Origin: Bufo bufo
Taxonomy: Eukaryota > Chordata > Amphibia > Anura > Bufonidae
Assembly (NCBI RefSeq): GCF_905171765.1
Contig: NC_053397.1
Span: 2,870,946-2,934,945 of the forward strand
Reading direction: 5' to 3'
DNA length: 64,000 nt
Shown here: positions 1 to 10,000 of the stretch, piece by piece
Position numbering within the stretch: position 1 is the first letter of the stretch
How the letters are laid out: every line of letters starts with the position of its first letter
Program-made: the position numbers and the translations under genes
Notes under the pieces: generated by a model
Databases searched by the model: none
What the model was told of the DNA's origin: nothing
The model's input: the letters and a program-made list of their open reading frames with translations, nothing else

Positions 1-413
1 CGGGATGCTAAAGTCCTGACAGCCATGGTAAGTGTAGTGGGGAGCGGGGGAGCAGTATACTTACCTTCCGTGCGGCTCCCCGGGCGCTCCAGAGTGACGT
101 CAGGGCGCCCCAAGCGCATGGATCATGTGATCACATGGATCACGTCATCCATGCGCATGGGGCGCTCTGACGTCATTCTGGAGCGCCCGGGGAGCCGCAC
201 GGACGGTAAGTATACCGCTCCCCTGCTCCCCACTACTACTATGGCAACCAGGACTTTAATAGCGTCCTGGCTGCCATAGTAACACTGAACGCATTTGGAA
301 GACGGTTCCGTCTTCAAATGCTTTCAGTACACTTGCGTTTTTCCGGATCCGGAGTGTAATTCCGGCAAGTGGAGTACACGCCGGATCCGGACAACGCAAG
401 TGTGAAAGAGGCC
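1..413. mobile_element. Harbinger-like MITE, right part (copy A, cut by window edge)
   Basis: This is identical as far as I can read to 2926-3338, the second part of the MITE in copy B. It ends in the same terminal inverted repeat (read inward: GGCCTCTTTCACAC) followed by TAA. It contains one side of the long palindrome with the GACGTCA-containing arms. The left end lies outside the window. Short open frames here are palindrome artefacts. Confidence 0.75.
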
Positions 414-747
414 TAAGCTGCACTACCTGAGCCACTTGTGTGGGTTGTAGACTCCGTATCATGCTACCACTAGAGTGAAAGCACCGCCAGCATTCAAAAG
501 TGACCAAAACATCAGCCGGGAAGCATAGGAACTGTGAGAAGTGGTCTGTGGTCACCACCTGCAGAACCACTCCTTTATTGGGGGTGTCTTGCTAATTGCC
601 TATAATTTCCACCTGTTGTCTGTCCCATGTGAAATTGATTGTCACTCAGTGTTGCTTCCTAAGTGGACAGTTTGATGTCACAGAAGTGCGATTGACTTGG
701 AGTTACATTGTGCTGTTTAAGTGTTCCCTTTATTTTTTTTAGCAGTG
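414..747 (-). mobile_element. Tc1-like transposon, 5' end of transposase side (copy A)
   Basis: This stretch matches 3339-3672 and is the terminal part of a Tc1 element on the far side of the MITE. On the minus strand it encodes the first 16 residues of the transposase (start codon at about 462), then the upstream noncoding region and the terminal inverted repeat, which ends at 747 and is followed by the TA target dinucleotide at 748-749. The rest of the element lies left of the window. Confidence 0.75.
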
Positions 748-749
748 TA

Positions 750-1330
750 GTAATGCCCCCATTAGTGGCCCCTGTAATGCCCCCAGTAATAGTAGTGCCC
801 CCAGTAATAGTAATGCCCCCCATTAGTGCCCCCCAGTAATAGTAATGCCCCCCATTAGTGCCCCCAGTAATAGTAATGCCCCCATTAGTGCCCCCAGTAA
901 TAGTAATGCCCCCATTAGTGCCCCCAGTAATAGTAATGCCCCCCATTAGTGCCCCCCAGTAATAGTAATGCCCCCATTAGTGCCCCCCAGTAATAGTAAT
1001 GCCCCCCATTAGTGCCCCCAGTAATAGTAATGCCCCCATTAGTGCCCCCAGTAATAGTAATGCCCCCCATTAGTGCCCCCCAGTAATAGTAATGCCCCCC
1101 ATTAGTGCCCCCAGTAATAGTAATGCCCCCATTAGTGCCCCCAGTAATAGTAATGCCCCCATTAGTGCCCCCAGTAATAGTAATGCCCCCCATTAGTGCC
1201 CCCAGTAATAGTAATGCCCCCATTAGTGCCCCCCAGTAATAGTAATGCCCCCCATTAGTGCCCCCAGTAATAGTAATGCCCCCATTAGTGCCCCCAGTAA
1301 TAGTAATGCCCCCATTAGTGCCCCCAGTAA
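750..1330. repeat. 30-bp satellite, tract 1
   Basis: Tandem units of about 29-31 bp built on AGTAATAGTAATGCCCC followed by CATTAGTGCCCCC. Unit length varies by gain or loss of C in the C runs. The tract lies between two Tc1 termini, so both transposon copies sit in the same satellite. Open frames on either strand are products of the repeat and not genes. Confidence 0.95.
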
Positions 1331-1591
1331 TACACTGCTCAAAAAAATAAAGGGAACACAAAAATAACACATCCTAGATCTGAATTAATTAAATATTCTT
1401 CTGAAATCCTTTGTTCTTTACATAGCTGAATGTGCTGACAACAAAATCACACAAAAATTAAAAAACGGAAATCAAATTTTTTAACCCATGGAGGTCTGGA
1501 TTTGGAGTCACACTCAAAATTAAAGTGGAAAAACCCACTACAGGCTGATCCAACTTTGATGTAATGTCCTTAAAACAAGTCAAAATGAGGC

Positions 1592-3387
1592 TCAGTAGTG
1601 TGTGTGGCCTCCACGTGCCTGTAGGACCTCCCTACAACGCCTGTGCATGCTCCTGATGAGGTGGCGGACGGTCTCCTGAGGGATCTCCTCCCAGACCTGG
1701 ACTAAAGCATCTGCCAACTCCTGGACAGTCTGTGGTGCAACGTGACGTTGGTGGATAGAGCGAGACATGATGTCCCAGATGTGCTCAATTGGATTCAGGT
1801 CTGGGGAACGGGCGGGCCAGTCCATAGCATCAATGCCTTCGTCTTGCAGGAACTGCTGGCACACTCCAGCCACATGAGGTCTAGTATTGTCTTGCATTAG
1901 GAGGAACCCAGGGCCAACCGCACCAGCATATGGTCTCACAAGGGGTCTGAGGATCTCATCTCGGTACCTAATGGCAGTCAGGCTACCTCTGGCGAGCACA
2001 TGGAGGGCTGTGCGGCCCTCCAAAGAAATGCCACCCCACACCATTACTGACCCAATGCCAAACCGGTCATGCTGGAGGATGTTGCAGGCAGCAGAACGTT
2101 CTCCACGGCGTCTCCAGACTCTGTCACGTCTGTCACATGTGCTCAGTGTGGACCTGCTTTCATCTGTGAAGAGCACAGGGCGCCAGTGGCGAATTTGCCA
2201 ATCTTGGTGTTCTCTGGCAAATGCCAAACGTCCTGCACGGTGTTGGGCTGTAAGCACAACCCCCACCTGTGGACGTCGGGCCCTCATATCACCCTCATGG
2301 AGTCTGTTTCTGCCCGTTTGAGCAGACACATGCACATTTGTGGCCTGCTGGAGGTCATTTTGCAGGGCTCTGGCAGTGCTCCTCCTGTTCCTCCTTGCAC
2401 AAAGGCGGAGGTAGCGGTCCTGCTGCTGGGTTGTTGCCCTCCTACGGCCTCCTCCACGTCTCCTGATGTACTGGCCTGTCTCCTGGTAGCGCCTCCATGC
2501 TCTGGACACTACGCTGACAGACACAGCAAACCTTCTTGCCACAGCTCGCATTGATGCGCCATCCTGGATAAGGGCTCTTTCACACCTGCGTTATTGTCTT
2601 CCGGCATAGAGTTCCGTCGTCGGGGCTCTATGCCGGAAGAATCCTGATCAGGATTATCCTAATGCATTCTGAATGGAGAGAAATCCGTTCAGGATGCATC
2701 AGGATGTCTTCAGTTCCGGAACGGAACGTTTTTTGGCGGGAGAAAATACCGCAGCATGCTGCGCTTTTTGCTCCGGCCAAAAATCCGGAACACTTGCCGC
2801 AAGGCCGGATCCGGAATTAATGCCCATTGAAAGGCATTGATCCGGATCCGGCCTTAAGCTAAACGTCGTTTCGGCGCATTGCCGCATCCGACATTTAGCT
2901 TTTTCAGAGTGGTTACCATGGCTGCCGGGATGCTAAAGTCCTGACAGCCATGGTAAGTGTAGTGGGGAGCGGGGGAGCAGTATACTTACCTTCCGTGCGG
3001 CTCCCCGGGCGCTCCAGAGTGACGTCAGGGCGCCCCAAGCGCATGGATCATGTGATCACATGGATCACGTCATCCATGCGCATGGGGCGCTCTGACGTCA
3101 TTCTGGAGCGCCCGGGGAGCCGCACGGACGGTAAGTATACCGCTCCCCTGCTCCCCACTACTACTATGGCAACCAGGACTTTAATAGCGTCCTGGCTGCC
3201 ATAGTAACACTGAACGCATTTGGAAGACGGTTCCGTCTTCAAATGCTTTCAGTACACTTGCGTTTTTCCGGATCCGGAGTGTAATTCCGGCAAGTGGAGT
3301 ACACGCCGGATCCGGACAACGCAAGTGTGAAAGAGGCCTAAGCTGCACTACCTGAGCCACTTGTGTGGGTTGTAGACTCCGTATCAT
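1592..3387 (-). pseudogene. Tc1-like transposase, split by MITE insertion
   Basis: The main open part (2551 to 1592, 319 residues) is a Tc1/mariner DD34E transposase that would bind the element ends and catalyse cut-and-paste transposition into TA. The N-terminal helix-turn-helix region holds [11 protein letters not shown]. The catalytic triad is visible: FTDES (D130), MQDN (D221) and NPIEH (E256), with 34 residues between the last two. The C-terminus ends in [13 protein letters not shown]. The true start is upstream at 3387; residues 1-16 (MIRSLQPTQVAQVVQL) are encoded at 3387-3340 and are separated from the rest by the MITE at 2572-3338. Apart from that insertion I see no stop or frameshift in the 319 residues, so the loss looks recent. 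Family assignment is secure; present activity is unlikely. Confidence 0.88.
2572..3338. mobile_element. PIF/Harbinger-like MITE, 767 bp
   Basis: Terminal inverted repeats start GGGCTCTTTCACACC (left) and, read inward from the right, GGCCTCTTTCACAC. The element is flanked by direct TAA on both sides (2569-2571 and 3339-3341), the 3-bp TWA-type duplication of PIF/Harbinger elements. No transposase is encoded. Much of the interior is an imperfect palindrome: arms of roughly 150 bp (about 2907-3057 and 3070-3215) meet around 3060. It lies within the N-terminal coding region of the Tc1 transposase. Confidence 0.8.
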
Positions 3388-3674
3388 GCTACCACTAGAG
3401 TGAAAGCACCGCCAGCATTCAAAAGTGACCAAAACATCAGCCGGGAAGCATAGGAACTGTGAGAAGTGGTCTGTGGTCACCACCTGCAGAACCACTCCTT
3501 TATTGGGGGTGTCTTGCTAATTGCCTATAATTTCCACCTGTTGTCTGTCCCATGTGAAATTGATTGTCACTCAGTGTTGCTTCCTAAGTGGACAGTTTGA
3601 TGTCACAGAAGTGCGATTGACTTGGAGTTACATTGTGCTGTTTAAGTGTTCCCTTTATTTTTTTTAGCAGTGTA

Positions 3675-5897
3675 GTAATGCCCCCATTAGTGGCCCCTGT
3701 AATGCCCCCAGTAATAGTAGTGTCTCCAGTAATAGTAATGCCTCTATTAGTGCCCCCAGTAATAGTAATGCCCCATTAGTGCCCCCCAGTAATAGTAATG
3801 CCCTCATTAGTGGCCCCTGTCATAGTAATGCCTCCATTAGTGCCCCCCAGTAATTGTAATGCCCCGTTATTGCCCCCAGTAATAGTAATGCCCCCTGTAA
3901 TAGTAATGCCCTCATTAGTGGCCGCTGTCATATTAGTGCCCCCTGTAATAAAATTGCTTCATTAGTGCCCCCCAGTAATAGTAATGCCTTCATTAGTGCC
4001 CCCAGTAATAGTAATGCCTCCATTAGTGCCCCCAGTAATAGTAATGCCTCTATTAGTGCCCCCTGTAATAGTAATGCCCCCATTAGTGCCCCCTGTAATA
4101 GTAATGCCTCCATTAGTGCCCCCAGTAATAGTAATGCCCCCATTAGTGCCCCCTGTAATAGTAATGCCTCCATTAGTGCCCCCAGTAATAGTAATGCCCC
4201 CATTAGTGCCCCCAGTAATAGTAATGCCCCCATTAGTGCCCCCAGTAATAGTAGTGCCCCCAGTAATAGTAATGCCTCTATTAGTGCCCCCAGTAATAGT
4301 AATGCCTCCATTAGTGCCCCCAGTAATAGTAGCACCTCCCAGAATTGATAATGCCCCCAGTAATAGTAATGCCTCCATTAGTGTCCCCCAGTAATAGTAA
4401 TGCCTCCATTAGTGCCCCCTGTAATAGTAATGCCTCCATTAGTGCCCCCAGTAATAGTAATGCCCCATTAGTGCCCCCAGTAATAGTAATGCCCCATTAG
4501 TGCCCCCCAGAAATAGTAGCACCTCCCAGAATTGATAATGCCCCCAGTAATAGTAATGCCTCTATTAGTGCACCCAGTAATAGTAATGCCCCCCCCCAGT
4601 AATAGTAATGCCCCCATTAGTGCCCCCAGTAATAGTAATGCCTCTATTAGTGCCCCCAGTAATAGTAATGCCTTCATTAGTGCCCCCAGTAATAGTAATA
4701 CCTCCATTAGTGCCCCCTGTAATAGTTATGCCTCCATTAGTGCCCCCTAGTAATAGTAATGCCTCAATTAGTGCCCCCAGTAATAGTAATACCTCCATTA
4801 GTGCCCCCTGTAATAGTAATGCCCCCATTAGTGCTCCCTGTAATAGTAATGCCTCAATTAGTGCCCCCAGTAATAGTAATGCCCCCATTAGTGCCCCCAG
4901 TAATAGTAATGCCCGCATTAGTGCCCCCAGTAATAGTAATGCCTCTATTAGTGCCCCCAGTAATAGAAATGCCCGCATTAGTGCCCCCAGTAATAGTAAT
5001 GCCTCCATTAGTGCCCCCAGTAATAGTAATGCCCCCAATAGTGCCCCCAGTAATAGTAATGCCCCCAATAGTGGCCCCAGTAATAGTAATGCCTCTATTA
5101 GAGCCCCCAGTAATAGTAATGCCCCCAATAGTGCTCCCAGTAATAGTAATGCCCCCAATAGTGCCCCCAGTAATAGTAATGCCTCTATTAGAGCCCCCAG
5201 TAATAGTAATGCCCCCAATAGTGCCCCCAGTAATAGTAATGCCCCCAATAGTGCCCCCAGTAATAGTAATGCCCCCAATAGGTCCCCCAGTAATAGTAAT
5301 GCCTCTATTAGAGCCCCCAGTAATAGTAATGCCTCTATTAGTGCCCCCAGTAATAGTAATGCCCGCATTAGTGCCCCCAGTAATAGTAATGCCTCTATTA
5401 GTGCCCCCAGTAATAGTGATGACTCCATTAGTGCCCCCAGTAATAGTAATGCCCCCAATAGTGCCCCCAGTAATAGTAATGCCTCTATTAGAGCCCCCAG
5501 TAATAGTAATGCCCCCAATAGTGCCCCCAGTAATAGTAATGCCCCCAATAGTGCCCCCAGTAATAGTAATGCCCCCAATAGTGCCCCCAGTAATAGTAAT
5601 GCCCCCAATAGTGCCCCCAGTAATAGTAATGCCTCTATTAGAGCTCCCAGTAATAGTAATGCCTCTATTAGTGCCCCCAGTAATAGTAATGCCCGCATTA
5701 GTGCCCCCAGTAATAGTAATGCCTCTATTAGTGCCCCCAGTAATAGTGATGACTCCATTAGTGCCCCCAGTAATAGTAATGCCCCCATTAGTGCCCCCAG
5801 TAATAGTAATGCCTCTATTAGAGTCCCCACTAATAGTAATGCCCCCAATAGTGCCCCCAGTAATAGTAATTCCCCCATTAGTGCCCCCAGTAATAGT
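3675..5897. repeat. 30-bp satellite, tract 2
   Basis: The same unit as tract 1, at first irregular (3675-4850), then exactly 30 bp per unit (about 4850-5890), which keeps reading frames of 400-440 codons open on both strands. Variants such as GCCCGCATTAG and GTGATGACTCC recur 330 bp apart (about 5417 and 5747), an 11-unit higher-order repeat. The tract ends abruptly at Penelope-derived sequence. Confidence 0.95.
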
Positions 5898-7025
5898 ATT
5901 TATATTTCAAGACCCTTTGGACCCGGGATATTTAACTAATAATATAATTCAAATAGCCTGAGGCTCCAAAACTCCAGTTTCTGGTCGATTAAAGCAGAAC
6001 ATTTATTTCTTCAGTTAAAAATAATACAAAACAGGAGAAAAAAGAAAAAGTAATGCTATGTGGATATAAGCGGCAAAAAGATGGGGTTGTTTACCCAAAT
6101 GCCTCCTTTAAATATGTTCTTTTCCCTTTATTTCCTTTTGTCGGTACTATATGTATCACATATTGGAGGATCACCCGACCAGTCGCTGAGGGACAATTCC
6201 CTATCTACACCACGTTTAATGCGACTGTTGCCGCTGGAGTGTCCAGGTCTCTCCTCTAGGACGCCATATCCCTCATGCACCTAATTTAAAACACAAAGTA
6301 GAGCTGCCCAACATGTTTCACCTCTAGCTGTGGCTTCATCAGGGGATGGGGGAGGGTCATTGATCATCATCTGACCAATCCCTGCTTTCAGATTCGTGTG
6401 ACAGTTTAAAAAACCAATCCGGTGCCTTCAAAGCGTTTTGTTCCGTCATATATTAGCGCCGTCCCTCTCTATCGTCTGCTGCGCATGCTCGGGGACTTAG
6501 AAGATTTTACCCTCTCTCTCGTGTTAGGCTTCATGACCTCCGCGCGTGCGCGAGTACTCTAAGTCAAAACCTATAGTTTAGTGTCAACGGCGCATGCCTC
6601 GGGACTTAGATTCATCCTCTGGTCTTTTTCATTTGCATTTACGCCGTCCCTCCATATCGTCGATCTGCGCATGCTCGAATACGTAGAGGATTTTTCCCCC
6701 TTTCTCATCTTGATGATCTCTGCTCATGCGCAGATACTCTGAGAGCCAGCCTAACTTTTAGCTCCGAGGACTTTGAATTTATCCGCAGGATCTTTTTCAT
6801 TTGTTCCGATTTGCCTGACAGAGGCGTAGAGCCTTATCTACTGTATTTTATCTTCATTCTTCCGGAGCTTGCGCATATATCGGGTCTCATATCTGGAGGT
6901 TATACATGCAATGTTTTTCGCATGTCCCTGTTCTCGATACTCATACGTATAGGTTTTATGTTGCTCTTCATTACTTCTGCATTTGCGCAAACCTCTAGAT
7001 TGAGTCCCATTTAGCACATTCAGCC
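5898..7025 (-). mobile_element. Noncoding part of a Penelope-like element (pLTR-like)
   Basis: No gene is supported here. The minus strand contains a hammerhead-like core (6306-6345). The stretch 6430-6790 has several diverged copies of a CGCATGCTCGGGGACTTAG-like sequence, related to the 47-bp satellite that starts at 7026. A 24-nt segment at 5942-5965 is the reverse complement of 26995-27018, the far edge of the Penelope remnant. Assignment to the same element as 26226-27018 is inference from these links. Confidence 0.5.
6306..6345 (-). ncRNA. Hammerhead ribozyme-like motif (candidate)
   Basis: Read on the minus strand: CCC, then the core CTGATGA (6342-6336), a 16-nt stem-loop II candidate, GAA, ACATGT (a minimal stem III, 6316-6311), T as the residue before cleavage, and GGG, which pairs with CCC as stem I. 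This is the layout of minimal hammerheads described in Penelope-like pLTRs. Stem II is weak (GCC with GGT, one extra A after the core), so activity is uncertain. Confidence 0.4.
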
Positions 7026-10000
7026 GCGCATGCTTGGGGACTTAGTATTATTCACCTGTCCCGGTTCACGCAGAGCATGCCTGGGGACTTAGTATTATTC
7101 ACCTGTCCCGGTTCACGCAGAGCATGCCTGGGGACTTAGTATTATTCACCTGTCCCGGTTCACGCAGAGCATGCCTGGGGACTTAGTATTATTCACCTGT
7201 CCCGGTTCACGCAGAGCATGCTTGGGGACTTAGTATTATTCACCTGTCCCGGTTCACGCAGAGCATGCCTGGGGACTTAGTATTATTCACCTGTCCCGGT
7301 TCACGCAGAGCATGCCTGGGGACTTAGTATTATTCACCTGTCCCGGTTCACGTAGAGCATGCCTGGGGACTTAGTATTATTCACCTGTCCCGGTTCACGC
7401 AGAGCATGCCTGGGGACTTAGTATTATTCACCTGTCCCGGTTCACGCAGAGCATGCCTGGGGACTTAGTATTATTCACCTGTCCCGGTTCACGCAGAGCA
7501 TGCCTGGGGACTTAGTATTATTCACCTGTCCCGGTTCACGCAGAGCATGCCTGGGGACTTAGTATTATTCACCTGTCCCGGTTCACGCAGAGCATGCCTG
7601 GGGACTTAGTATTATTCACCTGTCCCAGTTCACGCAGAGCATGCCTGGGGACTTAGTATTATTCACCTGTCCCGGTTCACGCAGAGCATGCTTGGGGACT
7701 TAGTATTATTCACCTGTCCCGGTTCACGCAGAGCATGCTTGGGGACTTAGTATTATTCACCTGTCCCGGTTCACGCAGAGCATGCCTGGGGACTTAGTAT
7801 TATTCACCTGTCCCGGTTCACGCAGAGCATGCCTGGGGACTTAGTATTATTCACCTGTCCCGGTTCACGCAGAGCATGCTTGGGGACTTAGTATTATTCA
7901 CCTGTCCCGGTTCACGCAGAGCATGCCTGGGGACTTAGTATTATTCACCTGTCCCGGTTCACGCAGAGCATGCCTGGGGACTTAGTATTATTCACCTGTC
8001 CCGGTTCACGTAGAGCATGCCTGGGGACTTAGTATTATTCACCTGTCCCGGTTCACGCAGAGCATGCCTGGGGACTTAGTATTATTCACCTGTCCCGGTT
8101 CACGCAGAGCATGCCTGGGGACTTAGTATTATTTACCTGTCCCGGTTCACGCAGAGCATGCCTGGGGACTTAGTATTATTCACCTGTCCCGGTTCACGCA
8201 GAGCATGCCTGGGGACTTAGTATTATTCACCTGTCCCGGTTCACGCAGAGCATGCCTGGGGACTTAGTATTATTCACCTGTCCCGGTTCACGCAGAGCAT
8301 GCCTGGGGACTTAGTATTATTCACCTGTCCCGGTTCACGCAGAGCATGCTTGGGGACTTAGTATTATTCACCTGTCCCGGTTCACGCAGAGCATGCTTGG
8401 GGACTTAGTATTATTCACCTGTCCCGGTTCACGCAGAGCATGCCTGGGGACTTAGTATTATTCACCTGTCCCGGTTCACGCAGAGCATGCCTGGGGACTT
8501 AGTATTATTCACCTGTCCCGGTTCACGCAGAGCATGCCTGGGGACTTAGTATTATTCACCTGTCCCGGTTCACGCAGAGCATGCCTGGGGACTTAGTATT
8601 ATTCACCTGTCCCGGTTCACGCAGAGCATGCCTGGGGACTTAGTATTATTCACCTGTCCCGGTTCACGCAGAGCATGCCTGGGGACTTAGTATTATTCAC
8701 CTGTCCCGGTTCACGCAGAGCATGCCTGGGGACTTAGTATTATTCACCTGTCCCAGTTCACGCAGAGCATGCCTGGGGACTTAGTATTATTCACCTGTCC
8801 CGGTTCACGCAGAGCATGCTTGGGGACTTAGTATTATTCACCTGTCCCGGTTCACGCAGAGCATGCTTGGGGACTTAGTATTATTCACCTGTCCCGGTTC
8901 ACGCAGAGCATGCCTGGGGACTTAGTATTATTCACCTGTCCCGGTTCACGCAGAGCATGCCTGGGGACTTAGTATTATTCACCTGTCCCGGTTCACGCAG
9001 AGCATGCTTGGGGACTTAGTATTATTCACCTGTCCCGGTTCACGCAGAGCATGCCTGGGGACTTAGTATTATTCACCTGTCCCGGTTCACGCAGAGCATG
9101 CCTGGGGACTTAGTATTATTCACCTGTCCCGGTTCACGTAGAGCATGCCTGGGAACTTAGTATTATTCACCTGTCCTGGTTCACGCAGAGCATGCCTGGG
9201 GACTTAGTATTATTCACCTGTGCCGGTTCACGCAGAGCATGCCTGGGGACTTAGTATTATTCACCTGTCCCGGTTCACGCAGAGCATGCCTGGGGACTTA
9301 GTATTATTCACCTGTCCCGGTTCACGCAGAGCATGCCTGGGGACTTAGTATTATTCACCTGTCCCGGTTCACGCAGAGCATGCCTGGGGACTTAGTATTA
9401 TTCACCTGTCCCGGTTCACGCAGAGCATGCCTGGGGACTTAGTATTATTCACCTGTCCCGGTTCACGCAGAGCATGCCTGGGGACTTAGTATTATTCACC
9501 TGTCCCAGTTCACGCAGAGCATGCCTGGGGACTTAGTATTATTCACCTGTCCCGGTTCACGCAGAGCATGCTTGGGGACTTAGTATTATTCACCTGTCCC
9601 GGTTCACGCAGAGCATGCTTGGGGACTTAGTATTATTCACCTGTCCCGGTTCACGCAGAGCATGCCTGGGGACTTAGTATTATTCACCTGTCCCGGTTCA
9701 CGCAGAGCATGCCTGGGGACTTAGTATTATTCACCTGTCCCGGTTCACGCAGAGCATGCTTGGGGACTTAGTATTATTTACCTGTCCCGGTTCACACAGA
9801 GCATGCCTGGGGACTTAGTATTATTCACCTGTCCCGGTTCACGCAGAGCATGCTTGGGGACTTAGTATTATTCACCTGTCCCGGTTCACACAGAGCATGC
9901 CTGGGGACTTAGTATTATTCACCTGTCCCGGTTCACGCAGAGCATGCTTGGGGACTTAGTATTATTCACCTGTCCCGGTTCACGCAGAGCATGCCTGGGG

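Larger units (their letters stand above)
1333..3672 (-). mobile_element. Tc1-like DNA transposon (copy B) carrying a nested MITE
   Basis: The ends are inverted: 1333 onward reads CACTGCTCAAAAAAA and the right end reads the complement up to 3672. Each end is flanked by TA (1331-1332 and 3673-3674), the Tc1/mariner target duplication, within the 30-bp satellite. Inside are a transposase gene on the minus strand and a 767-bp MITE at 2572-3338. Without the MITE the element is about 1.57 kb, normal for Tc1. The right 747 bp equals window positions 1-747. Confidence 0.9.

Noticed and set aside
25..570. Short open frames in the MITE and Tc1 end
   Set aside because: They lie in palindromic noncoding DNA and are copied exactly at 2950-3495; no protein family fits.
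1..3672. Two long terminal repeats of a retrotransposon (1-747 and 2926-3672)
   Set aside because: The direct repeats start inside a MITE and end at a Tc1 terminus; the interior is satellite and transposase, so tandem duplication explains them.
4565..5939. Open frames of 400-443 codons on both strands
   Set aside because: They are the exact 30-bp satellite read in three-base phase; the protein is a simple 10-residue repeat with no unique domain.
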